Positions 9,179-18,500 of a stretch of DNA of 64,000 nucleotides are shown piece after piece. Location of the stretch: positions 248,001 through 312,000 of the forward strand of contig NZ_SRPE01000002.1 in the NCBI RefSeq assembly GCF_004785645.1. Reading direction: 5' to 3'. The translations under genes were made by a program, and so were the position numbers. Positions within the stretch are counted from its first letter, which is position 1. The number at the start of each line of letters is the position of its first letter. The stretch is from Empedobacter tilapiae. Lineage in GTDB: Bacteria > Bacteroidota > Bacteroidia > Flavobacteriales > Weeksellaceae. The notes beneath the pieces are model-generated. The model was not told the origin of the DNA, did not search any database, and was given only the letters and a program-made list of their open reading frames with translations.

Positions 9179-10057
9179 ATGAAAGCATATGTTTTTCCAG
9201 GACAAGGAGCTCAATTCTCTGGAATGGGTAAAGACTTGTACGAAAATTCTGAAATCGCAAAAGAATTATTTGACAAAGCAAACGAAATCTTAGGATTTGA
9301 TATAAAATCAATTATGTTTGAAGGTTCTGCAGAAGACCTAAAACAAACAAAAGTTACACAACCTGCAGTTTTTTTACATTCTGTTATTTTAGCTAAAACT
9401 TTATCAGATTTTAAACCAGAAATGGTTGCTGGACATTCTTTAGGAGAAATTTCTGCTTTAGTTGCAAATGAAACATTAGATTTCGAATCTGGATTGAAAT
9501 TAGTTTACAAACGTGCTTTAGCAATGCAAGCTGCATGTGAAGCTAACCCATCTACAATGGCAGCAATCTTAGGATTAGAAGATAAAATTGTAGAGGATGC
9601 TTGTGCAGAAATTGATGGAGTTGTAGTTGCTGCAAATTACAATTGTCCAGGTCAGTTAGTGATTTCTGGAGAAATTGAAGCGGTTAATTTAGCATGTGAA
9701 AAATTGAAAGAATTAGGAGCTAAACGTGCTTTAGTTTTACCAGTTGGTGGAGCTTTTCACTCACCATTGATGAAACCTGCAGAAGAGGAATTAGCAAAAG
9801 CTATTGAAGAAACAACTTTCAATACACCAATTTGTCCTGTATATCAAAATGTAAGCACAACAGCTGTTACAGATCCTGCTGAAATAAAGAAAAATTTAAT
9901 TGTACAATTAACTGCTCCTGTAAAATGGACACAATCAGTTCAAAATATGATTGCTGATGGAGCGAAAGCATTTATTGAGGTTGGACCAGGTAATACTTTA
10001 CAAGGTTTAGTGAAAAAAATTAACAGAGAAGTTTCAACTTCTTCGGCACAAATTTAA
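9179..10057 (+). CDS. fabD: Malonyl-CoA:ACP transacylase
   Basis: The 292-residue cytoplasmic enzyme moves malonyl from CoA to acyl carrier protein for fatty acid elongation. The start MKAYVFPGQGAQ is the family N-terminus; an upstream in-frame TTG at 9155 would add eight residues not found in the family, so the ATG at 9179 is preferred. The nucleophile Ser87 is in AGHSLGE and His194 in GAFHSPLM; NYNCPGQLVISG is also typical. It ends five bases before the GHMP kinase gene, so the two are probably co-transcribed. Confidence 0.95.
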   Translation: MKAYVFPGQGAQFSGMGKDLYENSEIAKELFDKANEILGFDIKSIMFEGSAEDLKQTKVTQPAVFLHSVILAKTLSDFKPEMVAGHSLGEISALVANETLDFESGLKLVYKRALAMQAACEANPSTMAAILGLEDKIVEDACAEIDGVVVAANYNCPGQLVISGEIEAVNLACEKLKELGAKRALVLPVGGAFHSPLMKPAEEELAKAIEETTFNTPICPVYQNVSTTAVTDPAEIKKNLIVQLTAPVKWTQSVQNMIADGAKAFIEVGPGNTLQGLVKKINREVSTSSAQI

Positions 10058-10062
10058 AATAA

Positions 10063-10968
10063 ATGAAAACATACCGTTCCAATGGAAAATTATTCCTTAT
10101 AGGGGAATATATTGTGATTGATGGAGCGAAAGCATTTGCATTGCCCACTAAATATGGGCAATGTTTGTTTGTAGAAAATTCATCAGAAACTGAAAATTTA
10201 ATCACTTGGAAAGCGATTAAATTTGATGATTCTATTTGGTTTGAAGCCGAAATTAGATTGAATGATTTAGAAATAATTTCTACTACAAATGATAGATTAA
10301 GCAAATCATTACAGACAATTTTAAAAAAAGCTAAAACATTAAATTCTGATTTTTTCAATTCTAATAATAGTTACCAATGTTTAACGAAGTTAGAATATCC
10401 ACAAGAATGGGGATTGGGAAGTAGCTCGACGTTGATCGATCTAATTAGTCAATGGATTGAAATAGATCCTTTTGAATTGAATCAATTAACATTTAATACA
10501 AGTGGTTATGACATTGCTTGTGCACATCATTATCAACCAATTTTATTTTCTAACAATCCTATTGAAGTAGAAGAACTAGAATTGAATTGGAATTTTAAAG
10601 ATCAACTTTATTTTGTTTATCTTAATCAAAAGCAAGATACGCAAGCTGTTGTTGGAAATCATTACAAAAACAAACCAAAAGATTGGAAGATGATTCATGA
10701 ACTTTCTGATTTGGTTGTAAAAGCGACTAAAGTTGAACATTTATTTGATTTAGAAGCTATTTTGAATGAGTATCAAGCTCGATTAGGTGATTTCATGCAA
10801 ATTCCGCAAGTCAAAGAATTGTTTTTTTCTGATTATTTAGGAATAGTAAAAAGTCTAGGTGCTTGGGGCGGAGACTTTGTTTTGGTGACGTACAGAGAGG
10901 GAATGTACGATTATTTTAAAGAAAAAGGATATGATATTATTATTCCATTTTCTGAAATGATAAAATAA
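10063..10968 (+). CDS. GYDIA-family GHMP kinase
   Basis: This 301-residue protein has the GHMP sugar/mevalonate kinase fold. It starts with NGKLFLIGEYIVIDGAKAFALP, carries the ATP loop GLGSSST at residues 117-123, the family-naming SGYDIA at 147-152 and a late GAWGGDF. Proteins of this type occur across Flavobacteriia and are thought to phosphorylate a small metabolite, possibly in the mevalonate pathway; the substrate is not known. It follows fabD closely and is followed by a strong bidirectional terminator. Confidence 0.88.
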   Translation: MKTYRSNGKLFLIGEYIVIDGAKAFALPTKYGQCLFVENSSETENLITWKAIKFDDSIWFEAEIRLNDLEIISTTNDRLSKSLQTILKKAKTLNSDFFNSNNSYQCLTKLEYPQEWGLGSSSTLIDLISQWIEIDPFELNQLTFNTSGYDIACAHHYQPILFSNNPIEVEELELNWNFKDQLYFVYLNQKQDTQAVVGNHYKNKPKDWKMIHELSDLVVKATKVEHLFDLEAILNEYQARLGDFMQIPQVKELFFSDYLGIVKSLGAWGGDFVLVTYREGMYDYFKEKGYDIIIPFSEMIK

Positions 10969-10970
10969 AT

Positions 10971-11004
10971 AAAAAAGCAGATTTGATCTCAAATCTGCTT
11001 TTTT
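10971..11004. terminator. Bidirectional terminator between GHMP kinase and LPS-kinase-like gene
   Basis: A 14-bp stem AAAAAAGCAGATTT/AAATCTGCTTTTTT with a 6-base loop lies between two convergent genes and has T runs on both strands. Confidence 0.88.
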
Positions 11005-11006
11005 AT

Positions 11007-11786
11007 TTATTTTTTACCAATTAAGGCTTTTAATTTCTTTTTTTGAGCTTGTTTTGTCAGAAATTTGTATTGAAACTCTTGCGTTTTATTCCACATTACT
11101 TCAATAACTTCTTGCTCAGGTTTATTGATTAGTTTCGCATATTCTTTTCCCATAATTTCTATCATTTCCTTTTGAGGAGTTAGACGAGAAAAATTTTTCA
11201 TTCTATTTTCAAAACTCATTGAATCATGAAAATTCATACGATTCAAATCAACCAAATAAAACTCATATTGATTTTCTCCAACTTGCTTAATTAAAGTATT
11301 ACCTGGAGAGTGATCCAAAAACTCAATTCCAGCTTCATGTAAATCAAAAGTGAATTTTGTGAACTGTTTCAAGATTTCGTTTCGATTTTCCCAAGTTGGT
11401 ATTTCAACTAATTCACGATATGTTAAATCAGCTTCAACTAGTTCACAAAAATAATAGCTATCTCTAAAACTAACAGCTGTTTTGTTTTCGACAAAAGCAA
11501 TAGGATAAGGCGTTAGAAAACCTAATCTAATCAATTCTTTTGCATATTCGTAAGATCGTTCTGCTTTTGATTTTCTAAAGAATCGATAAACAAATTTATT
11601 GACTATATTAGGAATTTTGAATGATTTAATCGTTACAATTCTTCCTGATTCTAATCTCTTTTTTTTGATAGAATTTCTTGTACCTTTTGCAATATAATCA
11701 TCAATCAAATTAAAATTTTCAATAATGGATTTGATTTCAGTTTGCGTAGTTTTATAATTATTATTTACGACAATTTTTTGCATCAT
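11007..11786 (-). CDS. Lipopolysaccharide (Kdo/WaaP-like) kinase
   Basis: The 259-residue protein has a protein-kinase-like core of the Kdo/WaaP family, which phosphorylates sugars of the LPS inner core from the cytoplasmic side. Visible kinase features are Lys54 in VTIKSFK, Glu77 in the following helix, the catalytic-loop equivalent LDHSPGNTL with Asp158 and Asn163, and Asp180 in YLVDLNRM as the metal ligand. No signal peptide or membrane helix. It lies downstream of a glycosyltransferase on the same strand with a 68-base gap, supporting envelope glycan modification. The exact acceptor sugar cannot be told. Confidence 0.82.
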   Translation of the reverse strand: MMQKIVVNNNYKTTQTEIKSIIENFNLIDDYIAKGTRNSIKKKRLESGRIVTIKSFKIPNIVNKFVYRFFRKSKAERSYEYAKELIRLGFLTPYPIAFVENKTAVSFRDSYYFCELVEADLTYRELVEIPTWENRNEILKQFTKFTFDLHEAGIEFLDHSPGNTLIKQVGENQYEFYLVDLNRMNFHDSMSFENRMKNFSRLTPQKEMIEIMGKEYAKLINKPEQEVIEVMWNKTQEFQYKFLTKQAQKKKLKALIGKK

Positions 11787-11854
11787 TTTTATTAAATCTT
11801 ATGATTATAATAGAGTTAATCTATTATTCACTTTGATGTGTTAAAGATAGAATA

Positions 11855-12793
11855 TTATTTAGAGATTTCTTTAAACCATCCATCAATAGTGTATTTATAG
11901 TAAATGTTTTCTGAAATTGATTCATATTTTTTGTTAAAAAATTCTGAATCAATTATAGGATTATCCTTGTTTATTATGAGAATATTTGAAGGATTATAAA
12001 AGTCGTAACTTTTAATATCTTCATTAGTAGTGATTAATTTTTTATTATAACCTAAACATTCAAAAACTCTAAAAGATAAACCACTTTGATTAGCTCGGTT
12101 AATATCTAGTAATGTTTGACTTTCATTATTTAATTGATTTATTTCTTCTAAAGAAAGTTTATTTTTAACAATTTCTAATGAATCACTTTTGTAATTCTTT
12201 TTATTTTTTAGAACAATAAATTTATATCTGACAGACATTTCTTTTAATTGAGATGAAATGGAGTTCAGAATATTGAATCTATTGTCCATTGAACTAACAT
12301 TTGATATTTCGTATAAATATTGATTCTTAATATCAGGTTTTGTAAATATCCAATTAGTTAGGAATGACATTTTTAAATTTTCACAATCATCTTTTTCAAA
12401 AGAATAAGATTTATCAAATAAATGGTAGACTCTTTTTATTTTAGGACATCTTTTTGAAGAATCGTTAAAAAAAGCAACTGTTTTTTTTGAATGAGTTTTT
12501 ATTTTATGAATATATTCTGGATCAATAAAATCACCCTTTATTGTAATGATTAAATCTTGTTGTTTATTTAAATTTAATTTTTTTAATATCTCTTTTCCAT
12601 AAAAAATATTTTTCAAATTTTTTTTGAGAAAAGTTTTTAAAATCACATTATAAATTCGTTGAATAGGACTAGAATATTTAAATTGAAATGAGTGAAAATT
12701 AATATGTGTAACATTATATCCTCTTTGTTGTAAATGGTCCACTACTTTTTGATTTAGTCCCCAGTTATCATATGAAATAATTGTAATGTTCAT
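11855..12793 (-). CDS. Putative CgeB-like glycosyltransferase
   Basis: This 312-residue protein starts with a Rossmann strand (MNITIISYDNWGLNQKVVDHL) and has the GT-B-like ending of CgeB/group 1 transferases: TLLDINRANQSGLSFRVFECLGYNKKLITTN, where the donor sugar is normally held by the helix around FRVFECLG. There is also FFNDSSKRCPKIKRVYHLFDKSYSFEKDD, typical of the family. It probably adds a sugar to LPS or another surface glycan. It is very AT-rich and Asn/Lys-rich compared with neighbours, as often seen in surface-polysaccharide genes that are exchanged. Paired with the downstream kinase. Confidence 0.7.
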   Translation of the reverse strand: MNITIISYDNWGLNQKVVDHLQQRGYNVTHINFHSFQFKYSSPIQRIYNVILKTFLKKNLKNIFYGKEILKKLNLNKQQDLIITIKGDFIDPEYIHKIKTHSKKTVAFFNDSSKRCPKIKRVYHLFDKSYSFEKDDCENLKMSFLTNWIFTKPDIKNQYLYEISNVSSMDNRFNILNSISSQLKEMSVRYKFIVLKNKKNYKSDSLEIVKNKLSLEEINQLNNESQTLLDINRANQSGLSFRVFECLGYNKKLITTNEDIKSYDFYNPSNILIINKDNPIIDSEFFNKKYESISENIYYKYTIDGWFKEISK

Positions 12794-12874
12794 TATAATA
12801 GTTTATTTATACAAATGTCAGAATAAAAAGTATTATAAATAAAAATAAATTTACATATTTCAACTTTCCTGCAA

Positions 12875-12882
12875 TACCTTTG
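12875..12882 (+). promoter_or_regulatory. Putative -7 promoter element of tsaC
   Basis: TACCTTTG fits TAnnTTTG and lies 26 bases before the ATG at 12909, in the gap between divergent genes. Confidence 0.5.
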
Positions 12883-12908
12883 TAATTAAATTTATAAAAA
12901 CAAAAAAG

Positions 12909-13466
12909 ATGTCAGATATAAATGAAATTGTAGTCAAACTAAAACAAGGCGAAACAATGCTTTATCCAACAGATACAATTCTTGGATTAGGCTGTGATGC
13001 AAAGAATGAGGCTGCAATTGAAAAAATTTATCAGATAAAAAATCGTCCTTCATCAAAATCGTTAATTATTTTAGTAGATTCTCCTAAAATGTTGCAAGAT
13101 ATTGTTGAAGTACCTGAATTAGCATGGGATTTGATTGATTTGAATGAAAAACCGATTACAATTATTTATGATAATCCAAAGGGTCTACCAAAGTCATTGG
13201 TTGCAGAAGATAATACGATCGCTATTCGTTTAACAGAAGATTTATTTTGTAAAAAAATCATAGGAAAATTAGGAGGACCAATTGTATCTACATCTGCAAA
13301 TTTATCAGGAGAACCTTCTCCAAAAGTGTTTTCCGAAGTTAATCCTTCTATTTTAGAGCGTGTTGATTTTTATCCTGAGGAAATAAAAACCTTTGTACCT
13401 CAGTTTACTGCATCTACAATAATTAAATTAGGTCTAGATAACGAAGTAAAAGTTATTAGAGGGTAG
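12909..13466 (+). CDS. tsaC: L-threonylcarbamoyladenylate synthase
   Basis: The 185-residue cytoplasmic enzyme makes threonylcarbamoyl-AMP from threonine, bicarbonate and ATP for the t6A37 modification of tRNAs that read ANN codons. The YrdC/Sua5 fold is shown by MLYPTDTILGLGCDA near 18-32, IKNRPSSKSLIIL near 43-55, and PIVSTSANLSGEPSP near 124-138. It is the short YrdC/TsaC form, lacking the Sua5 C-terminal domain. The CCA-adding enzyme follows 31 bases downstream, giving a tRNA-maturation pair. Confidence 0.93.
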   Translation: MSDINEIVVKLKQGETMLYPTDTILGLGCDAKNEAAIEKIYQIKNRPSSKSLIILVDSPKMLQDIVEVPELAWDLIDLNEKPITIIYDNPKGLPKSLVAEDNTIAIRLTEDLFCKKIIGKLGGPIVSTSANLSGEPSPKVFSEVNPSILERVDFYPEEIKTFVPQFTASTIIKLGLDNEVKVIRG

Positions 13467-13485
13467 TTTTTTATTTCAAAACTTA

Positions 13486-13493
13486 TACTTTTG
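13486..13493 (+). promoter_or_regulatory. Putative -7 element immediately before cca
   Basis: TACTTTTG fits TAnnTTTG and ends only four bases before the cca ATG at 13498. If used, transcription would begin at or next to the start codon, giving a leaderless mRNA. No clear -33 element was found. Confidence 0.35.
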
Positions 13494-13497
13494 CAGA

Positions 13498-14919
13498 ATG
13501 AAAATCTTAGAAGCCGTATCAAATCCAATTTTTAAAAATGTAGCAGAGGTTGCTGATGAAATTAATCAAGAAACTTATGTAGTTGGTGGATTTGTACGCG
13601 ATTATTTATTAAATCGTGGTCAGAAAAAAGACATCGATTTTGTAACAGTTGGAAATGGAATTTTATTAGCTAAAGAATTAGCAAATAAATTAGAATATAC
13701 ATCACAAGTTTCAGTTTTTAAACGTTTTGGAACAGCAATGTTCAAATACAAAGATACTGATTTGGAGTTTGTTGGTGCGCGAAAAGAAAGTTATTCAGAA
13801 GATAGTAGAAAACCACATGTAGAAGACGGAACTTTGGAAGACGATCAAAAACGTCGTGATTTTACGATTAATACATTGGCAATTTCGATGAATAAAGAGA
13901 ATTTTGGCGAATTAATAGATCCTTTCAATGGAGTAGAAGATTTGAATAATAAAATCATTAAAACACCATTAGAACCGAATGTTACGTATTCTGATGATCC
14001 TTTGCGTATGATGCGTGCGATTCGTTTTGCTGCTCAATTGGGTTTCGAAATAGAAAAAAAATCTTTTCAGGCAATAATTGATAATGCAGAACGTATTAGT
14101 ATCGTATCTTTTGAACGAGTAATGGATGAGTTTCAAAAAATTATGATGACAGATAAACCTTCAGTCGGATTATTGTTATTGGAACAATCAGGATTAATGC
14201 AATATATTTTACCAGAATTGGTTGCGTTAAAAGGTATCGAAGAAGTTGAAGGTCAAAAACATAAAGATAATTTTTATCATACGTTAGAAGTTGTCGATAA
14301 TATTTCTGTGAATACTGATAATGTTTGGTTGCGTTGGGCAGCATTGTTGCACGATATTGGAAAAGCAGTTACCAAACGTTTTGATAAAAATGTAGGTTGG
14401 ACATTTCATTCGCATGAATTTGTTGGATCTAAAATGGTATTAAAATTATTCAGACGATTAAAATTACCATTAGGACCACAAGTAAAATATGTTCAAAAAT
14501 TGGTGATGATGAGTTCTCGTCCAATTGCAGTTGTAACAGATGATGCAACAGATTCAGCATTACGCAGACTATTATTTGATGCTGGAGAAGATTTTGATGA
14601 TTTAATAACGCTTTGTAAAGCTGATATTACAACAAAAAATGAACGTAAACAGAAACGTTTCAAGCAAAATTTTGAAGTTGTAGAACAAAAAATAAAAGAT
14701 GTTGAAGAACGTGACAGAGTACGTAATTTTCAACCACCAATTTCGGGTGAAGAAATTATGAAAATATTTGATATTCAACCAGGAAGAGAAATTGGGATAT
14801 TAAAAAATGCCATTAAAGAAGCAATTTTGGAAGGAGAAGTCGAAAATAATTATAATTCTGCATTAGAATTTGTAATTAATATGGGAAAAGATTTAAATTT
14901 GGAACCGAAAAATATTTAG
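13498..14919 (+). CDS. cca: CCA tRNA nucleotidyltransferase with HD domain
   Basis: The 473-residue protein adds or repairs the CCA 3' end of tRNAs. The nucleotidyltransferase head shows GGFVRDYLL at residues 30-38 and the metal-binding Asp45-Ile-Asp47, then the RRDFTINTLA motif and DDPLRMMRAIRFAAQLGF, which binds the incoming nucleotide. An HD phosphohydrolase domain follows, with His285-Asp286 in ALLHDIGK. This class II architecture with an HD tail is the usual Bacteroidetes form. It may be co-transcribed with tsaC and with the GTG-started gene whose start lies three bases after the stop codon. Confidence 0.95.
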   Translation: MKILEAVSNPIFKNVAEVADEINQETYVVGGFVRDYLLNRGQKKDIDFVTVGNGILLAKELANKLEYTSQVSVFKRFGTAMFKYKDTDLEFVGARKESYSEDSRKPHVEDGTLEDDQKRRDFTINTLAISMNKENFGELIDPFNGVEDLNNKIIKTPLEPNVTYSDDPLRMMRAIRFAAQLGFEIEKKSFQAIIDNAERISIVSFERVMDEFQKIMMTDKPSVGLLLLEQSGLMQYILPELVALKGIEEVEGQKHKDNFYHTLEVVDNISVNTDNVWLRWAALLHDIGKAVTKRFDKNVGWTFHSHEFVGSKMVLKLFRRLKLPLGPQVKYVQKLVMMSSRPIAVVTDDATDSALRRLLFDAGEDFDDLITLCKADITTKNERKQKRFKQNFEVVEQKIKDVEERDRVRNFQPPISGEEIMKIFDIQPGREIGILKNAIKEAILEGEVENNYNSALEFVINMGKDLNLEPKNI

Positions 14920-14922
14920 AAA

Positions 14923-15435
14923 GTGATATATAAAATTCGTGTATTCCTTGATGCAAAAGAGGATGTTTTTAGAGACATAGAAATTAAAGAGAAGCAAACA
15001 TTATTCACATTATACAAAGGTATTATTAGTGCTTTTAGTTTACAAGGTGAGGAGTTAGCGTCGTTCTATGAAGTAGATGAAGATGGAAAACAAACAAAAG
15101 AAATTCCTTTAGAGGATATGTCTGATGATGGAACTGATGAAACAATGGCTGATTTTTATATAAAAGAAGCTTTTGCTAATCAAGGAGATCGTATGGCTTT
15201 TGTATATGATTTTATGGAAATGTGGACATTTGTGGCTGAATTAATTTCTGTAGAAGATAAACCAGCTGTTCTTAATTACCCTTTAACGGTTTACCGTTTT
15301 GGTTCAATGCCTCTTAAAGCACCTAAAAAAGACATGCTGGTTGATTTAGACGATGAAGATGATATCGATTTTGCTGAGGATGCAGAATTAAATGATTTAC
15401 AAATTGACGAAGATTTAGACGTAGATGATTTATAA
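14923..15435 (+). CDS. pRiA4b ORF-3-like (IS1096 TnpR-type) protein
   Basis: This 170-residue acidic protein starts at a GTG three bases after cca ends; no ATG fits the N-terminus, which reads MIYKIRVFLDAKEDVFRDIEIKEKQTLFTL in register with the family. Features of the family are the beta strand VFRDIEI, a Phe-rich turn and FVYDFMEMWTFVAELI. The tail is very acidic (DLDDEDDIDFAEDAELND). Family members are often named after plasmid pRiA4b ORF-3 or IS1096 TnpR, but no transposase or ends are present here, so it is a resident gene. Its role is unknown; close coupling to cca suggests co-expression. Confidence 0.8.
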   Translation: MIYKIRVFLDAKEDVFRDIEIKEKQTLFTLYKGIISAFSLQGEELASFYEVDEDGKQTKEIPLEDMSDDGTDETMADFYIKEAFANQGDRMAFVYDFMEMWTFVAELISVEDKPAVLNYPLTVYRFGSMPLKAPKKDMLVDLDDEDDIDFAEDAELNDLQIDEDLDVDDL

Positions 15436-15462
15436 AAACTACAACTAATCTACTTATATATC

Positions 15463-15496
15463 AAAAAATCTGAATGTTAACATTCAGATTTTTTTT
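15463..15496 (+). terminator. Terminator after the tsaC-cca block
   Basis: Perfect 14-bp stem AAAAAATCTGAATG/CATTCAGATTTTTT with a TTAA loop and a T run. Confidence 0.88.
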
Positions 15497-15585
15497 GTGC
15501 TATATATCAACCATTTGATAATTATTTTACTTCCATAACCAACCATTTTTCCGTAACTTGCATCTACTGATAAAAGAAAGAATCT

Positions 15586-18500
15586 ATGAAACAGCTACTG
15601 TTTTTATTATTAATTTTAACCAATTCGATGCTTATGGCTCAATCCCCAACGATTGATCAAAAGTGGAAAGAAATTGACCAACAAATGCAAAATGGTCAAT
15701 TCAAATCAATCCAACCAAAAATTGATGAACTAAAAGCTTTATCAAAAAAGCAAAATAATCAACAAAGTTATATGAAAGCTTTGTTTTATGAAGCAAAAAT
15801 AAAAGTCGCAACTTCTGATGAAAAAGATGATGTAAACTTCGTTTTTGATTTGTTTAAAAAAGATTTAGACGAAAAATCAAACGTAAATAATGCGATTGTT
15901 TATTCATATTTAGCTGAACTATATCAATTGTATTACAACGAAAATCGTTGGAAAATTCAAAGTCGTACAAATGTCGAAAATCAAGCGACAAATGATCTGA
16001 GATTTTGGACAGAAGATACTTTTAAGAAAACGATTAATGATTATTTTTCGAAATCAATTCAATCAAAAAATGAATTAATTAATGCTAAATCTCAAGATTA
16101 TAAAATGATTTTGAATTTTACTGAGGATAAGAAAAATGCGCAACAACAATTAGATTTATCGCCAACTTTGTATGATGTTTTAGCGAAAAAATATATCAAT
16201 TATTTGAATCAGAATGATGAAAAAGATAAAGCAAATCAATTGCTTGCTGATTTGGTTCAATTGAATACACAAAAAAATAACGAAAATGCTGTTTTGTATA
16301 ACGAATTGATTTTAATTGATTCAAAACGTGGTTCAATTTCAGTTCAAGAAATTATTAAACAAAAAGAATCTTTAGCAACAAAATATCCAAAAGCGTGGTA
16401 TTCGTCTTATGTGTACGCAACTTTAGCGACAGATTATTATGGATTGCAAGAAGATAAATTGGCTAACACAAATAAGATTTTTGAAATACAACAAAAAGTT
16501 GCTAAGCTTTATCCAAATTCGGAAGAATTAGAGAATATAAATAATTTAGTTTCGAAGATCAAATCGCAAGAATTAAGTGTGCAAGTAGAGCGATATATTA
16601 ACGAAAATCAGAATACGCCAATCCAATTAACGCATAAAAACTTGTCGCAAGTTTTTGTGAAAGTTTTCGCTTATAATGAAGGTTTTGATGGAAAAGATAA
16701 AATACAAGCGTTAAATGTTTACAACGAAAACCGAATTGCAGAAGCTCAAAAATTTCTGAATAGTTTAAAAGTTGTTGATCAATATACAATTGATGTCAAA
16801 TCGTTTGAAGATTATCAAAATCATTCGACAATTGTCAAATTAAATCCACTAAAATCTGGTCGTTATATTGTCCTTTTTTCGAATAATTCTGAATTCAAAA
16901 TCAACACAAAAGACGATATTGATTATTTAGATATAATGGTTTCGAAATATGCGATAAACTCACTGAATGAAAAGGCTTCGGTTGTAAATCGTGAAACTGG
17001 AAAACCAGAAAGTAATGTTGCAGTTGAGTTTTCTAATTTGTCAGATTATAATAAAAAGGAATTTAAAATTTTAACGTCGGATAAAGATGGAATAATCACT
17101 TTTCCTGTGACTTGGAGAAACTTTCAATATCGTGTAAAAGACGAAAATACAATTTATTCAACGTATTACTACGATTACGATCGTTATGATAACGGCGATT
17201 ATTCTACTGTTAAGATTTTCACAGATCGTGCGATTTATCGTCCTGGGCAAACGGTTTATTTCAAAGGAATTTATTATTCATCACAAGATAAAGCTCGAAA
17301 AGTAATTCCAAATTCTAAATTGACGATTGCTTTGTATGATGTTAATGGCAAAGAACTTTCTAAAGTTGATTTAACAACAAATGAATTTGGTTCTGTAAAT
17401 GGAAGTTTTATTTTGCCAAGTTCTGCTTTAACAGGTAACTTTTCGATTAGTGCTATTGATAAAGATGGTCATTATTCATTCAAAGTTGAAGAATATAAAC
17501 GTCCAAAATTCAAAGTAGAAATCGAGAAAAACAAAGGCGTTTATAGTTTAAATGACAAGGTAAAAGTAGAAGGGAAGGCGATTGCTTTTTCTGGTGCTAA
17601 TATCGATAATGCAAAAGTTTCGTATCGCGTTTATCGTCAAGAAATTTTTACGTTTTGGCCTTGGTATCGTTCAATTCCAGCAGGTCGTGGCGAGCGAGAA
17701 GAAATTACTTTTGGAGATATAAAGACTGATGCAGAAGGGAAATTCAATTTCGAATTTGTTGCAAAACCAGCCTCGGAAAAAAAGAAAGATGAGGTAAGAA
17801 CGTACAATTATTTTATCGAAGTAAATGCAACGGATATCAATGGAGAAACACAATCTGAGTCTTCTTCGGTAAAAGTTGGTGATACGAGAATGTCGTTGAA
17901 TGTGGCTATTTCAGAAAAAATAAAAGCTGACGATTTAAAAGCTTTCAAAGTTGAGGTAAAAAACTTGAATGATGAAAAATTAGATGGAAAAGGTCATATT
18001 GAAATTTATTCGTTAAATGCGCCAAAAGAAGTTATTCGTCGTCAAAAATTTACAACAGATTATAACTTTTATTCGAAAGAAGAATTCAAGAAATTGTTTC
18101 TAAATGAACCTTATGGTGATGAAATGAATCCAAAAACATGGACAACCAATCAAAAGATTTTCGAAAATGATTTTGATACAAAAGTTTCAGATGAAATAAA
18201 ATTCAATCAAGCGTCAAATTTAGAAGAAGGTTATTATGTCATCAAAGGTTTTGTGTTAGATGGAACGCAAAAAGTTGAGGTAGATAAATTGATTTATGTT
18301 TCGAATGAAAAGAAAGCAAATGAAATCAAAACGCTTTTAGCAGTTTCGCCAAATCAATCAAGTTATCAGCCAAAAGATGTTGCAAAAATTGAATTCAAAT
18401 CGGGTTCTAAAAATACATTTGTGTATTATGAAGTAGAGGCGAATCAGGTAATTATAGACAAAGGTTTCTTGGATTTGAGTAAAAAATCGGTGGTTGAAAT

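Noticed and set aside
14923-15435. Possible insertion sequence because the family is called IS1096 TnpR
   Set aside because: No transposase, terminal repeats or target duplication; the name is historical.
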